From NCBI RefSeq assembly GCF_035319885.1, contig NZ_CP141285.1, forward strand, positions 3,170,001 to 3,234,000: a stretch of 64,000 nt of DNA, in the 5' to 3' direction. Source of the stretch: Altererythrobacter sp. H2. Its GTDB lineage: Bacteria > Pseudomonadota > Alphaproteobacteria > Sphingomonadales > Sphingomonadaceae. Shown here piece by piece: positions 1-9,867 of this stretch (positions are counted from its first letter, which is position 1; each line of letters opens with the position of its first letter). The notes below the pieces were generated by a model. That model did no database searches and was not told the origin of the DNA. It saw nothing but the letters and a program-made list of their open reading frames with translations. The position numbers and the translations under genes were made by a program.

Positions 1-679
1 CATGGTGTTGCTGGAGGGCGGAGAACAGGTCGAGCTCGAACGAAACCCGCGGATGACCGGCCGCCATCATCGAATGGGTGACGAACTGGCCTGCGCCGGT
101 GCTGCCGAAGTGGCAATCGAGACAGACCTTGGCGCGCACCTGCGGGCGCTCGAGCGGGACGAGGCCCGCAGCTATGTTTGCGGCATGGGTCGCAGGTTTG
201 GCATAGTGCGACGCGAGCCAGCCGGACGACGGGCCGTGGCAGCTTTCGCAGCCGACTCCGTCGGAAATCTGGAAACGCGCGCCCTTGGCGCTGCCGGGTT
301 CATAGGTGGCATGGCAGCCGAGGCAGGCCGGTGCCGAAGTCGCCGGGCCAAGGCCGAGGCTGTCCGCAATCTGCTTCCCGCGCGGGCTGGCGAGGACGGC
401 AAAAGCGCGGCTGTGCGCGCCTGCCACGGAGGATGGTTCCTGCCAGGTGGCGATCTCGTCCTGCCGGACGACCGCGCCGTTGCCCTCTGCCCGGCCGTGA
501 CAGGTGGAACCGGCACAGCTTGCCACGCCTTCATAGCGCGCACCGGCACCCTGGGCCTGAATGGGCGATCCGGGCTGCACCAGCAGCGCGATGGCCGCAG
601 CCAGAAGAAGCAACCAGCCAAAGCGGCGCGATCCCCCGCCACTTATTCCCCGTCTGGCCCGGTCGAACCGAGTGACCAT
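1..679 (-). CDS. Multihaem cytochrome c family protein (3' part beyond window)
   Basis: Exported electron-transfer protein, 226 codons visible, with the C-terminus beyond the window edge. It starts MVTRFDRARR, has a hydrophobic segment at about residues 21-36 (signal peptide or anchor), then four haem-attachment motifs: an unusual CX4CH (CAGSTCH, about residue 55), CLGCH (about 119), CESCH (about 144) and CLDCH (about 186). Several free histidines between the motifs could be axial ligands, as in cytochrome c554/NrfB-type multihaem proteins. It lies downstream of the FecR-domain and CHASE2-cyclase genes on the same strand, with a gap of about 140 bp. The overlapping reading frames on both strands are GC-rich shadows. 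The class is well supported by the motifs; the exact family and partner are not known. Confidence 0.8.
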   Translation of the reverse strand, partial: MVTRFDRARRGISGGGSRRFGWLLLLAAAIALLVQPGSPIQAQGAGARYEGVASCAGSTCHGRAEGNGAVVRQDEIATWQEPSSVAGAHSRAFAVLASPRGKQIADSLGLGPATSAPACLGCHATYEPGSAKGARFQISDGVGCESCHGPSSGWLASHYAKPATHAANIAAGLVPLERPQVRAKVCLDCHFGSTGAGQFVTHSMMAAGHPRVSFELDLFSALQQHH

Positions 680-821
680 ATGCCTTCCCCGTTTCGCAGC
701 GATGCCTGGCATCGCCACCGATTCCCGCCCCGCGGTTGCGAGGCCCCCTTCAGTGCGCGAACTCCCTTTTGGGGTAGTCCGCAGTGCGACCCGGTCCGGC
801 GTGACTGCCGGGCAGGTAGTT

Positions 822-1538
822 TCAGCTCAGCGCCGCAGTCAGCAGCTCCAGCTGGTTGGTGCACCCCTTGTCGATCAGGGTGGCTGCCAAGTCTTCGGGC
901 TCTTCCGGCACGGCGTCAAGCATCACGAACCGGATTTCGCTGGTCGTGCCGCCCTGCGTTGGTACAATCGTGTAGGTGCTGCCATCGGCCAGCGGCAACT
1001 GCGCCCCGTCCCACGCGATGTCCCGCGTATTTTCTGCGAAGGCCACCTCGACCGCTGCCGCTCCGGCAGAACTGCCCACCGTGAAGGTCGCGGGCAGTTC
1101 ACCGCCCGGCCGCCACAGGCGGACCGCATCGGGACTGGCGATGCACATCGCGCCGGAGCGCGACACGTCGACATACCACAGGTTCGGGCTGCGCTCGGCC
1201 GCTGCCGGCGTGCCGGTGCCGCGCACGGCCCCGGTCCGCACCCGTTGGGCAGAGCGCTGGCGGGTGAGCACGGCAAAGGTCGATCGTTTGCTTTCGCCGG
1301 TGGCCGCAACGCGGTGCACGCCGGCACCCTTGATCACGCGGGTGCCTCCACCGGTCAGCACGGTCACCGTATCGCCGGCACGCAAGGTAATGGAGGAATT
1401 GTCATCCAGCTTCTTGCCTGCCGGAAACTGCGCGGCCGACGGGCCGCTCGAGGAAACCACCACGCCAGCCTGCGCCGCGCCGGCCAGTCCTGCGCCCGCC
1501 AGAGCCATGCCGATGGTAAACGTCCTAACCGAGAACAT
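822..1538 (-). CDS. FecR-domain exported protein
   Basis: 238 aa, beginning MFSVRTFTIG with a signal peptide ending near AQA (about residue 24). The start was chosen because AGGAGGG lies 6 nt upstream; an in-frame start 12 codons earlier has no such site and would overlap the cyclase gene more deeply. The middle (about 35-110) has the beta-rich pattern typical of FecR domains (LRAGDTVTVLTGGGTRVIKG) and the C-terminal part ends in a short helix. FecR domains usually sense envelope signals. The gene overlaps the end of the CHASE2 cyclase gene by 14 bp, so the two are translationally coupled and the protein probably acts with the periplasmic CHASE2 sensor. The function itself is inferred from context. 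Confidence 0.72.
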   Translation of the reverse strand: MFSVRTFTIGMALAGAGLAGAAQAGVVVSSSGPSAAQFPAGKKLDDNSSITLRAGDTVTVLTGGGTRVIKGAGVHRVAATGESKRSTFAVLTRQRSAQRVRTGAVRGTGTPAAAERSPNLWYVDVSRSGAMCIASPDAVRLWRPGGELPATFTVGSSAGAAAVEVAFAENTRDIAWDGAQLPLADGSTYTIVPTQGGTTSEIRFVMLDAVPEEPEDLAATLIDKGCTNQLELLTAALS

Positions 1539-3567
1539 ATGCGCTCCCTCCTCGGGTATCCTGTACCCTATCAAGCAGATTTGCCAAAGCCTTGTCCTGC
1601 GGATGGCGCGCCACGACCCCGGCTATCACCTGTTCCGCCTGCGGGCGGTCGTGATCCATCAGGATCGAAGCCTGGATCAAGGCTTTGCGATCCTCATCCG
1701 GAAAATCGGGGGCCGGTTCGAACAGATCGACCGGCTTTGCCCGCCCGCGCAGAATCACTGTACCCATCGGGCGCCACCAGTCCAAGGAACTTTTCTCCAC
1801 GAACTCGCGGCTCGCCATCACGCTCGACTGGAGCGGCTTGTTGGCGGACTCGAGCCGGGCCGCCGTATTCATCGAATCGCCCAGCGCGGTGTACTGGATG
1901 CGGTTGTCCCCGCCGAAGTTCCCGACCACCGCCTCGCCGAAATGCAGCCCCACCCGGGTCTTGCCGATTTTCGGCAGGTTCGGGTCCATTGCCGCCACTT
2001 CGGCCCGAAAGGCTTCGCCTGCCTGCCACATTGCATAGCCGCAGCGGGCCGCACGCTCTCCATCGTCGGGCCTGGCGATCGGCGCGCCCCAGAACGCCAC
2101 CACCGCATCGCCGATGAACTTGTCAATCACCCCGCCGTGATCGAGCACCACCTGGCTGAGCATTTCAAGATAGCGGTTGATCAGCAGCGCGACCATTTCC
2201 GGCTCGACTGCGTGGCTCATCTTGGTGAACCCTTCCAGATCGGAAAAGAGCACGAAGATCTGCTTCTTCTCCCCATGCAGAGCCAGCAGCTTGGGGTTGT
2301 CGATGATTTCCTGCGCCATTTCGCGCGGCAGGTACTTGCCCAGCGCCCCTTGCGCGAAATTGCGCTGCACCGCGCCTGACGCACGCGCCGCCGAAGTTAC
2401 CGCCATGAAGGCGGCAATCCAGCCGAGCAGCCAGCCGACCGCCGGCACGCCATAGGTATCGGTTTGCTGGAACTGCATCACGAACGGCACCCCCAGCATG
2501 ACCACGAACTGGACCGCCAGGAGCAGGTAAATCCGCCAGTTACCCCATTCGAGCAGACCGGTCAGGACCGCCATGACCACCACCAGCGCCGAAAGAACCC
2601 ACAAGACCAGGGGCATTGGCCTGGGCAAGGCCTTGCCATCGAGCATCTGGGCAATGCTGGTGGCATGAAACTCGATCCCCGGGGGCAGGCTGGTGCCCAT
2701 GGCCTGGGTCAGGGGCGTCGTCAGGCGATCAACGTCCACGATATCGCCGCCGATCAGGACATACCGACCCTCCACCTGCTCGGCGAGGGCCGCCGACAGT
2801 TCGGGAATGGCGGTGAGTTCAGGATCGGAGAAAGTGTCGATCGGCAGATAGGTGAACACCGGACGGGAGGGGTCTTCCGGCAGGCGGTAGCGCACCGCGC
2901 CCTGGTAGCCCGGCAAAGTCCGCGCGCCCTCGCCCGCAGCCTTGAGCATGGCCCGGCCAAGCAGGTCGGGCTGGCCCGCCACCTGCTCCGGCCAAAGGCG
3001 GGTGACGCCGAAGGAATCGCTCAATTTCACACTGCCGGGCACGGCCCTGCTGCCTTCCAGCTGCGCCAGGAAGGCCTTGAGATACTGCTCCTGCTCGTAC
3101 TTGATATTGTCTTCGTTGGTGGCCGTATCGACATATCCCACCACCACCGGGGTCTGCATCGCGCGCAAGGTCGCGATCAGCTCCTCGTCCTCGGCCTGGG
3201 GCTGGTCGAACAGGATATCGATCCCGATGGCCTTGGCGCCCATCCCGTCAAGCGACTGGAGCGCCCGCGCGATAATGCCCCGATCCAGCGGCGACCGCTT
3301 GCCCGCATTGATCAAGGTCTGATCGGTGAAGACGACCATCACCACCCGGTTGTCCTGCGGCACATCGTTGCGATCCGCCTCGACGTAGCTGCGCGAATCG
3401 TACATCGCCCGCTCGGCATCGGCCACCCCGGGGATCACCCAGCCGAACCGGGCGATGGCCAGTGCCACCAGCACCAGCACGCCGGTGAGCGCCAGACGAC
3501 GCGGCCCGGCCTCGCGCACATTGCGCCAGCCACGGACGATGAAATTCGGTGTGCGCTCGTCGCTCAA
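1525..3567 (-). CDS. CHASE2-domain adenylate/guanylate cyclase
   Basis: 680 aa class III nucleotidyl cyclase making cAMP or cGMP. Order of parts: N-terminal membrane helix (about 24-44), a large periplasmic CHASE2 sensor domain (about 45-310), three membrane helices (about 318-395), then the cytoplasmic catalytic domain (about 430-600). The catalytic domain carries the metal-binding FSDLEGFT motif, the second aspartate in IDKFIGDAVVAFWG and the NTAARLES transition-state region, so the enzyme looks active. Translation starts at TTG with GGGAG about 9 nt upstream; no ATG fits better. It is the first gene of a cluster with a FecR-domain protein and a multihaem cytochrome, which suggests sensing of a periplasmic redox or envelope state. 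The sensed ligand is unknown. Confidence 0.9.
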   Translation of the reverse strand: MSDERTPNFIVRGWRNVREAGPRRLALTGVLVLVALAIARFGWVIPGVADAERAMYDSRSYVEADRNDVPQDNRVVMVVFTDQTLINAGKRSPLDRGIIARALQSLDGMGAKAIGIDILFDQPQAEDEELIATLRAMQTPVVVGYVDTATNEDNIKYEQEQYLKAFLAQLEGSRAVPGSVKLSDSFGVTRLWPEQVAGQPDLLGRAMLKAAGEGARTLPGYQGAVRYRLPEDPSRPVFTYLPIDTFSDPELTAIPELSAALAEQVEGRYVLIGGDIVDVDRLTTPLTQAMGTSLPPGIEFHATSIAQMLDGKALPRPMPLVLWVLSALVVVMAVLTGLLEWGNWRIYLLLAVQFVVMLGVPFVMQFQQTDTYGVPAVGWLLGWIAAFMAVTSAARASGAVQRNFAQGALGKYLPREMAQEIIDNPKLLALHGEKKQIFVLFSDLEGFTKMSHAVEPEMVALLINRYLEMLSQVVLDHGGVIDKFIGDAVVAFWGAPIARPDDGERAARCGYAMWQAGEAFRAEVAAMDPNLPKIGKTRVGLHFGEAVVGNFGGDNRIQYTALGDSMNTAARLESANKPLQSSVMASREFVEKSSLDWWRPMGTVILRGRAKPVDLFEPAPDFPDEDRKALIQASILMDHDRPQAEQVIAGVVARHPQDKALANLLDRVQDTRGGSAYVLG

Positions 3568-3689
3568 TATCCGCTCTCCCAGCGGTTGCTGCGCGACCCG
3601 TCGTTATTTTTTCCCGCTGGCCGGACCTTGCGGAAAGCACCGCCTACAAGCAAGGGCAAAGGGCTATTGGCCCAGCTGTTGCTGCCGGG

Positions 3690-5252
3690 TCAGTCCCCCC
3701 GGTCCTGCCATGCCAGTACCGGCTTGCGGGCTGCCTGGGTCTCGTCCAGCCGCCGCCGCGGGGCGTAGACCGGCGCCTGCTTCAGCGCCATATCGCCCGC
3801 CCGTGCCCGCTCTGCCACATGCCGGAACGCGCCGATGAACTGATCGAGGCTGGCCTTGCTCTCGGTCTCGGTCGGCTCGACCAGCATTGCGCCATGAACC
3901 ACCAGCGGAAAATAGACCGTCATCGGGTGATAGCCTTCGTCAATCAGGCCCTTGGCGATGTCGAGGGTGGACAGGCCGTCGGGCAGGCCGTTGTCGCTGA
4001 ACAGCGCCTCGTGCATGCACGGCCCGCTGGCGGCGAAGGGTGCCTCGAGCAGGTCCTCCAGGCTGCGCAGCACGTAATTGGCGTTGAGCACGGCGTCTTC
4101 CGCCACCTGTTTCAGCCCGTCCGCCCCGTGGCTGAGGATATAGGTCAGCGCACGGGTGAACATGCCCATCTGGCCGTGGAAGGCGGTCATCCGCCCGAAC
4201 GCCTGGACATGATCATACTCGGCGGCGTTGTCCTCCTCCACCAGATGGACCACGCCATCGGCGGTGCGGGCGGTAAACGGCAGCGGGCCGAACGGGCTCA
4301 GCGCCTCGCTCAGCACGACCGGGCCGGAGCCGGGGCCGCCGCCACCGTGCGGGGTGGAGAAGGTCTTGTGCAGGTTGATGTGCATGGCATCGACGCCCAG
4401 GTCGCCCGGGCGGACCTTGCCGACGATGGCGTTGAAGTTGGCCCCGTCGCAATAGACGAACCCGCCGGCGGCATGGACCGCATCGGCGATCTCGCGGAAA
4501 TCCCGCTCGAACAGCCCGCAGGTGTTGGGGTTGGTGATCATCACCGCCGCCACATCCGGCCCGAGGCGGGCTTTCAGCGCCGCGACATCGACCCGGCCTT
4601 CGGGCGTCGCCGGAATGTCTTCCACCCGGTAGCCGGCAAAGGCGGCGGTCGCGGGGTTGGTGCCATGGGCGCTTTCCGGCACCAGCACCACCTCGCGCGC
4701 ATCGCCGCGCGCTTCCAGCGCAGCGCGGATGCACAGGATGCCGCACAGCTCGCCATGCGCGCCCGCCTTGGGGCTCATCGCCACGCCGTGCATTCCCGTA
4801 AGCTCGATCAGCCAGTGGGCGAGCTCGTTCATCACCTCCAGCGCGCCCTGCACGGTGGAGGCGGGCTGCATCGGGTGGATGTCGGCGAACCCGGGCAGCC
4901 GCGCCATTTTCTCGTTGAGGCGCGGGTTGTGCTTCATCGTGCAGCTGCCGAGCGGGAACAGGCCGAGGTCGATGGCATAATTCTGGCGGCTGAGGCGGGT
5001 GTAGTGGCGCACCGTTTGCGGCTCGCTCAGCCCGACCAGGCCAATCGGGCTGGTCCGACCGAGCCCGCCAAGCCGGCTGGTGGCGGGCGGATCGAAGGCC
5101 GGGAAATCGACCCCGGTGGTCTCGGCCTGGCCGATCTCGAAGATCAGCGGCTCTTCCAGCATCAGTGCGCGGTTGCCGGTGGAGGTGGCGGGTGCACCGC
5201 CATCGTCCGGGGTCATTTCGGGCTTCCAGCCGGATGCATTAGGCGCGTTCAT
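3690..5252 (-). CDS. gcvPB: Glycine dehydrogenase (decarboxylating) subunit 2
   Basis: 520 aa, the C-terminal half of the P-protein of the glycine cleavage system, in bacteria where P-protein is split in two. Together with GcvPA it decarboxylates glycine and passes the aminomethyl group to lipoyl-GcvH. The PLP-binding lysine is visible in [19 protein letters not shown], followed by the expected Gly-rich loop. Its ATG overlaps the gcvPA stop by 4 bp, showing coupling of the two subunits. It is the last gene of the riboswitch-controlled operon gcvT-H-PA-PB. Confidence 0.97.
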   Translation of the reverse strand: MNAPNASGWKPEMTPDDGGAPATSTGNRALMLEEPLIFEIGQAETTGVDFPAFDPPATSRLGGLGRTSPIGLVGLSEPQTVRHYTRLSRQNYAIDLGLFPLGSCTMKHNPRLNEKMARLPGFADIHPMQPASTVQGALEVMNELAHWLIELTGMHGVAMSPKAGAHGELCGILCIRAALEARGDAREVVLVPESAHGTNPATAAFAGYRVEDIPATPEGRVDVAALKARLGPDVAAVMITNPNTCGLFERDFREIADAVHAAGGFVYCDGANFNAIVGKVRPGDLGVDAMHINLHKTFSTPHGGGGPGSGPVVLSEALSPFGPLPFTARTADGVVHLVEEDNAAEYDHVQAFGRMTAFHGQMGMFTRALTYILSHGADGLKQVAEDAVLNANYVLRSLEDLLEAPFAASGPCMHEALFSDNGLPDGLSTLDIAKGLIDEGYHPMTVYFPLVVHGAMLVEPTETESKASLDQFIGAFRHVAERARAGDMALKQAPVYAPRRRLDETQAARKPVLAWQDRGD

Positions 5253-6613
5253 GCCAGCAGCTCCTCAAGCGCGGAGGCCAGCGTCTCGATGTCCTCCGGG
5301 GTGGTGGTTTCGGTTACGGCGACCAGGAGGCCGTCGTCCAGGTTGGCGACGCCGGGATAGAGCCGGGCCAGCGAGACGCCCGCCAGGATGCCGCGATCGG
5401 CCAGCTCGCGGACCAGCTCACGCCCGTTGCGCCCGACCTTGAGGGTGAATTCGTTGAAGAAGGTCTGGTTGACCAGGGTCACGCCCGGCACCTGCGCCAG
5501 CCGGTCCGCGGCATGGCAGGCGCGGGCATGGTTAAGCGCAGCAAGCTGGCGCAGCCCCGCCTCGCCCAGCAAGGTCATGTGGACCGAGAACGCCAGCGCG
5601 CACAGGCCCGAATTGGTGCAGATGTTGCTGGTCGCTTTCTCCCGCCGGATATGCTGTTCGCGGGTGGACAGCGTCAGCACGAAACCGCGCTTGCCGGTCG
5701 CATCGACAGTCTCGCCGCACAGCCGCCCGGGCATCTGGCGCACATGCTTGGGATCGCGCACCGCAAACAGGCCGAGGTAGGGCCCGCCGAACTGCAGGCC
5801 GACGCCGAGCGACTGCCCCTCGCCCACCACGATGTCGGCACCCAGCTCACCCGGCGACTGGATCGCCCCCAGCGCAACCGGCTCGGTGTTGACCACGATC
5901 AGCAGCGCGCCCCGGGCGTGGGCGGCCTCGGCGATTTCGGCGAGGTTGGAAATGCGGCCGAGGATGTCGGGATACTGCACCACTACGCAGCTGGTGGTCT
6001 CGTCGATCCGGCCGATCAGCCCGGCATGGTCCGGCTCCGGTTGCACCGTCGGCAGGGCGTCGGCGATCTCGTCTTCGGTGAACTTGGCCATCGTCCGCAC
6101 CACTTCGGCATAGTGCGGGTGGAGCGCGCCCGACAGGACCACGCGCTTGCGCCGGGTGATCCGCGCCGCCATCGAAACCGCTTCCCAGCAGGCGGTGGAC
6201 CCATCGTACATCGAGGCATTGGCCACCGCGCAGCCATAGAGCCGCGCGACCTGGGTCTGGAACTCGAACAACATCTGCAGCGTGCCCTGGGCGATTTCCG
6301 GCTGGTAGGGCGTGTAGGCGGTCAGGAACTCGCCGCGCTGGATGATATGGTCAACCGTGGCCGGCACGTGGTGGCGATAGGCCCCTGCGCCGAGGAAGAA
6401 CGGCACGCTGCCCGCCGCCATGTTCTTGGCCGCCAGCCGGGTCATGTGCCGCTCCACCGCCATCTCGCTGGCGTGCATCGGCAAGCCCCTGATCGGCCCG
6501 TCCAGCCGCGCCGCTTCGGGCACGTCGACGAACAGGTCATCAATGGTGGCAGCGCCGACCCTGGCCAGCATGGCGCTGCGGTCGGTATCGGTCAGGGGAA
6601 GGTAGCGCATCAT
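5249..6613 (-). CDS. gcvPA: Glycine dehydrogenase (decarboxylating) subunit 1
   Basis: 454 aa, the N-terminal half of the split P-protein; it starts [12 protein letters not shown] and has the family pattern [18 protein letters not shown] and [12 protein letters not shown]. It pairs with GcvPB to form the PLP-dependent decarboxylase. The stop overlaps the gcvPB start. The 106-bp gap to gcvH contains an inverted pair of dispersed repeats and no strong Shine-Dalgarno is seen before this ATG, so expression relative to gcvH may differ. Full length for the family. Confidence 0.97.
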   Translation of the reverse strand: MMRYLPLTDTDRSAMLARVGAATIDDLFVDVPEAARLDGPIRGLPMHASEMAVERHMTRLAAKNMAAGSVPFFLGAGAYRHHVPATVDHIIQRGEFLTAYTPYQPEIAQGTLQMLFEFQTQVARLYGCAVANASMYDGSTACWEAVSMAARITRRKRVVLSGALHPHYAEVVRTMAKFTEDEIADALPTVQPEPDHAGLIGRIDETTSCVVVQYPDILGRISNLAEIAEAAHARGALLIVVNTEPVALGAIQSPGELGADIVVGEGQSLGVGLQFGGPYLGLFAVRDPKHVRQMPGRLCGETVDATGKRGFVLTLSTREQHIRREKATSNICTNSGLCALAFSVHMTLLGEAGLRQLAALNHARACHAADRLAQVPGVTLVNQTFFNEFTLKVGRNGRELVRELADRGILAGVSLARLYPGVANLDDGLLVAVTETTTPEDIETLASALEELLA

Positions 6614-6628
6614 TCTCTACTTTCGTGA

Positions 6629-6711
6629 TCCCCAGCGAAGGCGGGGGCCTCAGTCGGAAAAGGACTGCCTCGGGGACTGCCTCGGGCATGAGGTCCCCGC
6701 CTTCGCGGGGA
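6629..6711. repeat. Inverted pair of dispersed GC-rich palindromic repeats
   Basis: The gcvH-gcvPA gap holds two inverted copies of one element: TCCCCAGCGAAGGCGGGG(G)CCTCA on the left (6629-6652) and its near reverse complement on the right (6689-6711). Between them is an exact 12-bp tandem duplication (GGACTGCCTCGG, 6662-6673 and 6674-6685). In RNA the arms can form a long hairpin between two genes of one operon. Elements with this CCCGCGAAGGCGGGG core resemble dispersed palindromes seen in sphingomonad genomes; that is recollection and was not checked here. Confidence 0.75.
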
Positions 6712-6719
6712 CTCAGGCG

Positions 6720-7091
6720 TTACAGGCTGTCGCAGAAGCTCTTGTAGGCGGCTGCATCCATCAGCCCGTCGAGCTCGGCCTTGTCGGCCACGGTCATCTT
6801 GAAGAACCAGCCGTCTTCTTCCGGCGAGGTGTTGACCAGCGCCGGATCGTCTTCCAGCGCGGAATTGGCTTCCATCACTTCCCCGCTGATCGGGGCATAG
6901 ACGTCGCTCGCCGCCTTGACGCTTTCCACCACGGCAGCGTCCTTGCCCTTCTCGATCACGGTGCCGACTTCGGGCAGTTCGACGAACACGATATCGCCCA
7001 GCTGCCCCTGCGCGTAATCGGTGATGCCGACGGTGGCGAGATCGCCTTCGAGGTCGATCCATTCGTGTTCATCGGTGAAGTAACGGGCCAT
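6720..7091 (-). CDS. gcvH: Glycine cleavage system H protein
   Basis: 123 aa lipoyl carrier protein shuttling the aminomethyl group between the P, T and L proteins. The lipoylation lysine is in [16 protein letters not shown]. It starts [13 protein letters not shown], the usual H-protein N-terminus, 2 nt after the gcvT stop with GAGGGAG ahead of the ATG. Length is normal for the family. Confidence 0.97.
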   Translation of the reverse strand: MARYFTDEHEWIDLEGDLATVGITDYAQGQLGDIVFVELPEVGTVIEKGKDAAVVESVKAASDVYAPISGEVMEANSALEDDPALVNTSPEEDGWFFKMTVADKAELDGLMDAAAYKSFCDSL

Positions 7092-7093
7092 GA

Positions 7094-8227
7094 CTACTTG
7101 CTCCCTCGATAGTAGCGGTGGGGTACGAACGGCGTCGCTGCCACCACGGCGGCGAGGCGCTTGTTTCTGACTTCGATCTCCAGCGCGGTGCCTTCATCGG
7201 CATGCGCGGAAACGACATAGGCCATGGCGATGGGCTGGCCGAGCGTGGGCGAAAAGCCGCCGCTGGTGACGGTCCCGACCTTCGCGGACCCCGCGAACAC
7301 CTCCGCGCCTTCACGCGCGGGCAAACGGCCGTCGAGCTTGAGGCCGACCCACTTGCGCGCCGTCCCTTCCACGATCTCGCGGTTGATCCGTTCCGCGCCC
7401 GGATAGCCGCCATCCGTGCGGCGGCGCTTGTTGATCCCGAACACGAGGCCCGCCTCGATCGGGCTGGTATCGGGCGACAGGTCGTGCCCATAGAGCGGCA
7501 GGCCCGCCTCCAGACGCAGGCTGTCGCGTGCGCCAAGGCCGATCGGCTTCACCTCTGGTTCGCCGCACAGCAGCGTGGCGGCTTCTTCGGCGGCGCTGGC
7601 GGGGAGCGAGATTTCGAACCCGTCCTCGCCGGTATAGCCCGCGCGCGCAATGGTCACCTCATGGCCCGCCAGGGTGAAGCGCCCGAACTTCATGAAAGTC
7701 AGTGCAGACAGCGGGTATTCGCCGGTGGCGTGCCGCGCCAGGGCATCGGCTGCCTTGGGGCCCTGAAGCGCCAGCAGCGCCTGCTCGTCGAGATGGTTGA
7801 GGGTGATGTCATCTGGCAGCGCTTCGCGCAGGGTGCCGATATCGTCCCACTTGGTCGCCCCGTTGACGACCAGATAGAGGCTGTCGGGCCAGCGCGAGAC
7901 CATCAGGTCATCCAGCACCCCGCCCTCCTCGTCCAGCAGCAGCGAATAGCGTTGCTGCCCCAGCTTCAGGGTGGAAAGGTCAATCGGCAGCACCGCTTCG
8001 ACCGCTTCGTCAAGGCCCGGCCCTGACAGGATCAGCTGGCCCATGTGGCTGACATCGAACAGTCCCGCGTTGGTGCGGGTCCATTCGTGTTCCGACACGA
8101 TGCCCTCATACTGGATCGGCATCCAGTAGCCCGCGAAGGGTACCATCCGCGCGCCTTGCGCCCGATGCCAGGCATCGAGCGGCAGGGTGCCGGTTTCCGG
8201 TTCGACGAAGTCTTGGTTATCGCTCAT
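7094..8227 (-). CDS. gcvT: Aminomethyltransferase (glycine cleavage T protein)
   Basis: 377 aa T-protein that releases ammonia from the H-protein aminomethyl group and makes 5,10-methylene-THF. The family start [15 protein letters not shown] and the folate-site region ([18 protein letters not shown]) are present, with the C-terminal barrel intact. The start at [11 protein letters not shown] was preferred to an upstream ATG 27 nt earlier because GGGA lies just ahead and the extra residues (MCAMPSGFL) fall in leader sequence. It is the first gene of the operon; the tandem glycine riboswitch lies directly upstream. Confidence 0.96.
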   Translation of the reverse strand: MSDNQDFVEPETGTLPLDAWHRAQGARMVPFAGYWMPIQYEGIVSEHEWTRTNAGLFDVSHMGQLILSGPGLDEAVEAVLPIDLSTLKLGQQRYSLLLDEEGGVLDDLMVSRWPDSLYLVVNGATKWDDIGTLREALPDDITLNHLDEQALLALQGPKAADALARHATGEYPLSALTFMKFGRFTLAGHEVTIARAGYTGEDGFEISLPASAAEEAATLLCGEPEVKPIGLGARDSLRLEAGLPLYGHDLSPDTSPIEAGLVFGINKRRRTDGGYPGAERINREIVEGTARKWVGLKLDGRLPAREGAEVFAGSAKVGTVTSGGFSPTLGQPIAMAYVVSAHADEGTALEIEVRNKRLAAVVAATPFVPHRYYRGSK

Positions 8228-8271
8228 CAAAAATCCCGACGGCATGGCGCACACCGGAGCGATGCGACCTT

Positions 8272-8490
8272 CTCCATGCCCCCTCTGTCGGGAAACCTGA
8301 GAGACTGGCCCGGCGCAGACATGCGCGGGCTTACCCCTTCGGTGGTCGCCGCCCGCAAGGGCTGCGACGCTTTCCAGAGTGTCAGACAGGCGAGCGGTCC
8401 GTTGGCCTGAGAGTTTCCGGGGCGGTTGCTCCTTCGGCGCCGCGCCCCCGAAAGGACAACGGGCTCTCCCGCTCGTCCGCCCGCACGGGA
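8272..8490 (-). ncRNA. Tandem glycine riboswitch upstream of gcvT
   Basis: Reading the minus strand, two successive glycine aptamers are recognisable. The first (about 8370-8490) has GCGGGAGAG, CGCCGAAGGAGCAA and CGGAAACTCTCAGGCCAACGG. The second (about 8272-8365) has ACTCTGGAAAGCG, CACCGAAGGGGTAAGCCC and CTCTCAGGTTTCCCGACAGAG. The short linker between them and the position about 45 nt ahead of the gcvT start match the classic tandem gcvT riboswitch, which turns the glycine cleavage operon on when glycine is abundant. No clear intrinsic terminator follows, so translational control is plausible. Confidence 0.93.
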
Positions 8491-8633
8491 ATCACTTCCC
8501 GTGCAGAAGACCCATTCGCCCTGCGCGATTCGCGGCGGGGCGTCAATCGCCACCGGCCGCCTTTCACAACAATCGCGTTTGCGGGTGACAGCCATGCCGC
8601 TAAAGGCAGGGCCGCGACAAACAGGGGCCGTCC

Positions 8634-9833
8634 GTGAATCTCACCGAAATCTACCTGATTGCGCTGCTGATCATCTTCACCGTACCGTGGCTGGTGTGGC
8701 GCGTGTTCCGCACCGATTACTGGGCCCCGCTGGTGGTGGTGCAGATTGTCGGCGGGATCCTGCTCGGCCCGGGCGTCCTCGGCGCGGCCTTTCCCGATTA
8801 TTACGCCTTCGTGTTCCAGCCAGACGTCATCATCGCCCTCAACGGGGTGGCGTGGTGGGCGGTAATGCTGTTCGTGTGGATCGCCGGGATCGAGCTCGAC
8901 CTCAGCCAGGCGTGGAAGCACCGGCGCGAGACCGGTCTGACGGCGGGCCTTGCGCTGGGAATGCCCTTGCTGGCGGGCACGGCGGCGGCGGCGGTAATCC
9001 TGCAATTTCCGGGCTGGCGCGGCGCGCAGGGCGAATACTGGCAGGCGCTGCTCGGCATCGGCATGGCCTGCGCAGTGACGGCGCTGCCCATTCTGGTGCT
9101 GCTGATGGAGAAACTCGGCATCCTGCGCGAGGCGATCGGCCAGCGCATCCTGCGCTATGCCAGCCTTGACGATATCGCCATCTGGGGCGTGCTGGCGCTG
9201 ATCCTGCTCGATTGGGAGCGGATCGGCCGGCAGGCGGTGTTCCTCGTCGGCTTTACCCTGGCCGCCCTTGCAGTCCGGTGGCTGATGGCGCGGCTCAGCG
9301 AGGCGGACCGCTGGCCAGTGGGCCTGATCTGGCTGGCGCTGTGCGGTTTGGCGGGAGACTGGTCGGGCCTGCACTACATGGTCGGTGCATTTCTGGCGGG
9401 CGTGGTGCTGGACGCCAAATGGTTCGGGCACGATGCGATGGACCGGTTCCGCGGCGTGGTGCTGCTCACGGTGATGCCGGTGTTTTTCCTTTCGACCGGG
9501 CTGCGCACCCAGTGGGAAGGCGGCGGACTGGCGGTCTTCGGCGCAGCGGCCCTGCTGCTGGTGGCGGCGGTAGGCGGCAAACTGCTGGGCGTCCACATCG
9601 CCGGGCGGATGCTGGGGTGGAGCCGCACCGAGGCGAGCCTGATCGGCTGGCTGCTCCAGACCAAGGCGCTGATCATGATCATCTTTGCGAACATCCTGCT
9701 CGACAAGCAGGTCATCACGCCCACCACCTTCACCGCGCTACTGCTGATGGCGGTGGCCAGCACGATGCTGACGACGCCGATTGCCGCGCCGCTGCTGAAG
9801 AAGCTGGGTGATCGGGTGAAGGCGGAAGTTTAG
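8634..9833 (+). CDS. Cation:proton antiporter (CPA2 family)
   Basis: 399 aa integral membrane protein with about 11-12 hydrophobic helices across its whole length and the CPA2-type signatures GGILLGPGVLG near residue 40 and SLDDIAIWGVLALILL near residue 180 (paired acidic residues of the transport core). There is no C-terminal TrkA-N/RCK domain, unlike KefB/C. It starts with GTG, with CAGGGG upstream. It runs divergently from the gcv operon across the riboswitch leader. The exchanged ion (Na+ or K+) cannot be decided from sequence. Confidence 0.85.
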   Translation: MNLTEIYLIALLIIFTVPWLVWRVFRTDYWAPLVVVQIVGGILLGPGVLGAAFPDYYAFVFQPDVIIALNGVAWWAVMLFVWIAGIELDLSQAWKHRRETGLTAGLALGMPLLAGTAAAAVILQFPGWRGAQGEYWQALLGIGMACAVTALPILVLLMEKLGILREAIGQRILRYASLDDIAIWGVLALILLDWERIGRQAVFLVGFTLAALAVRWLMARLSEADRWPVGLIWLALCGLAGDWSGLHYMVGAFLAGVVLDAKWFGHDAMDRFRGVVLLTVMPVFFLSTGLRTQWEGGGLAVFGAAALLLVAAVGGKLLGVHIAGRMLGWSRTEASLIGWLLQTKALIMIIFANILLDKQVITPTTFTALLLMAVASTMLTTPIAAPLLKKLGDRVKAEV

Positions 9834-9867
9834 GCAGGAACCCCCATTCCGTTCGCATCGAACGGGA

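Noticed and set aside
172-642. Arg/Pro-rich minus-strand frame inside the cytochrome region
   Set aside because: It is a shifted frame; the real frame has four haem motifs.
5513-6628. Long plus-strand frame opposite gcvPA
   Set aside because: Antisense shadow in GC-rich DNA; the minus-strand gene has full family motifs.
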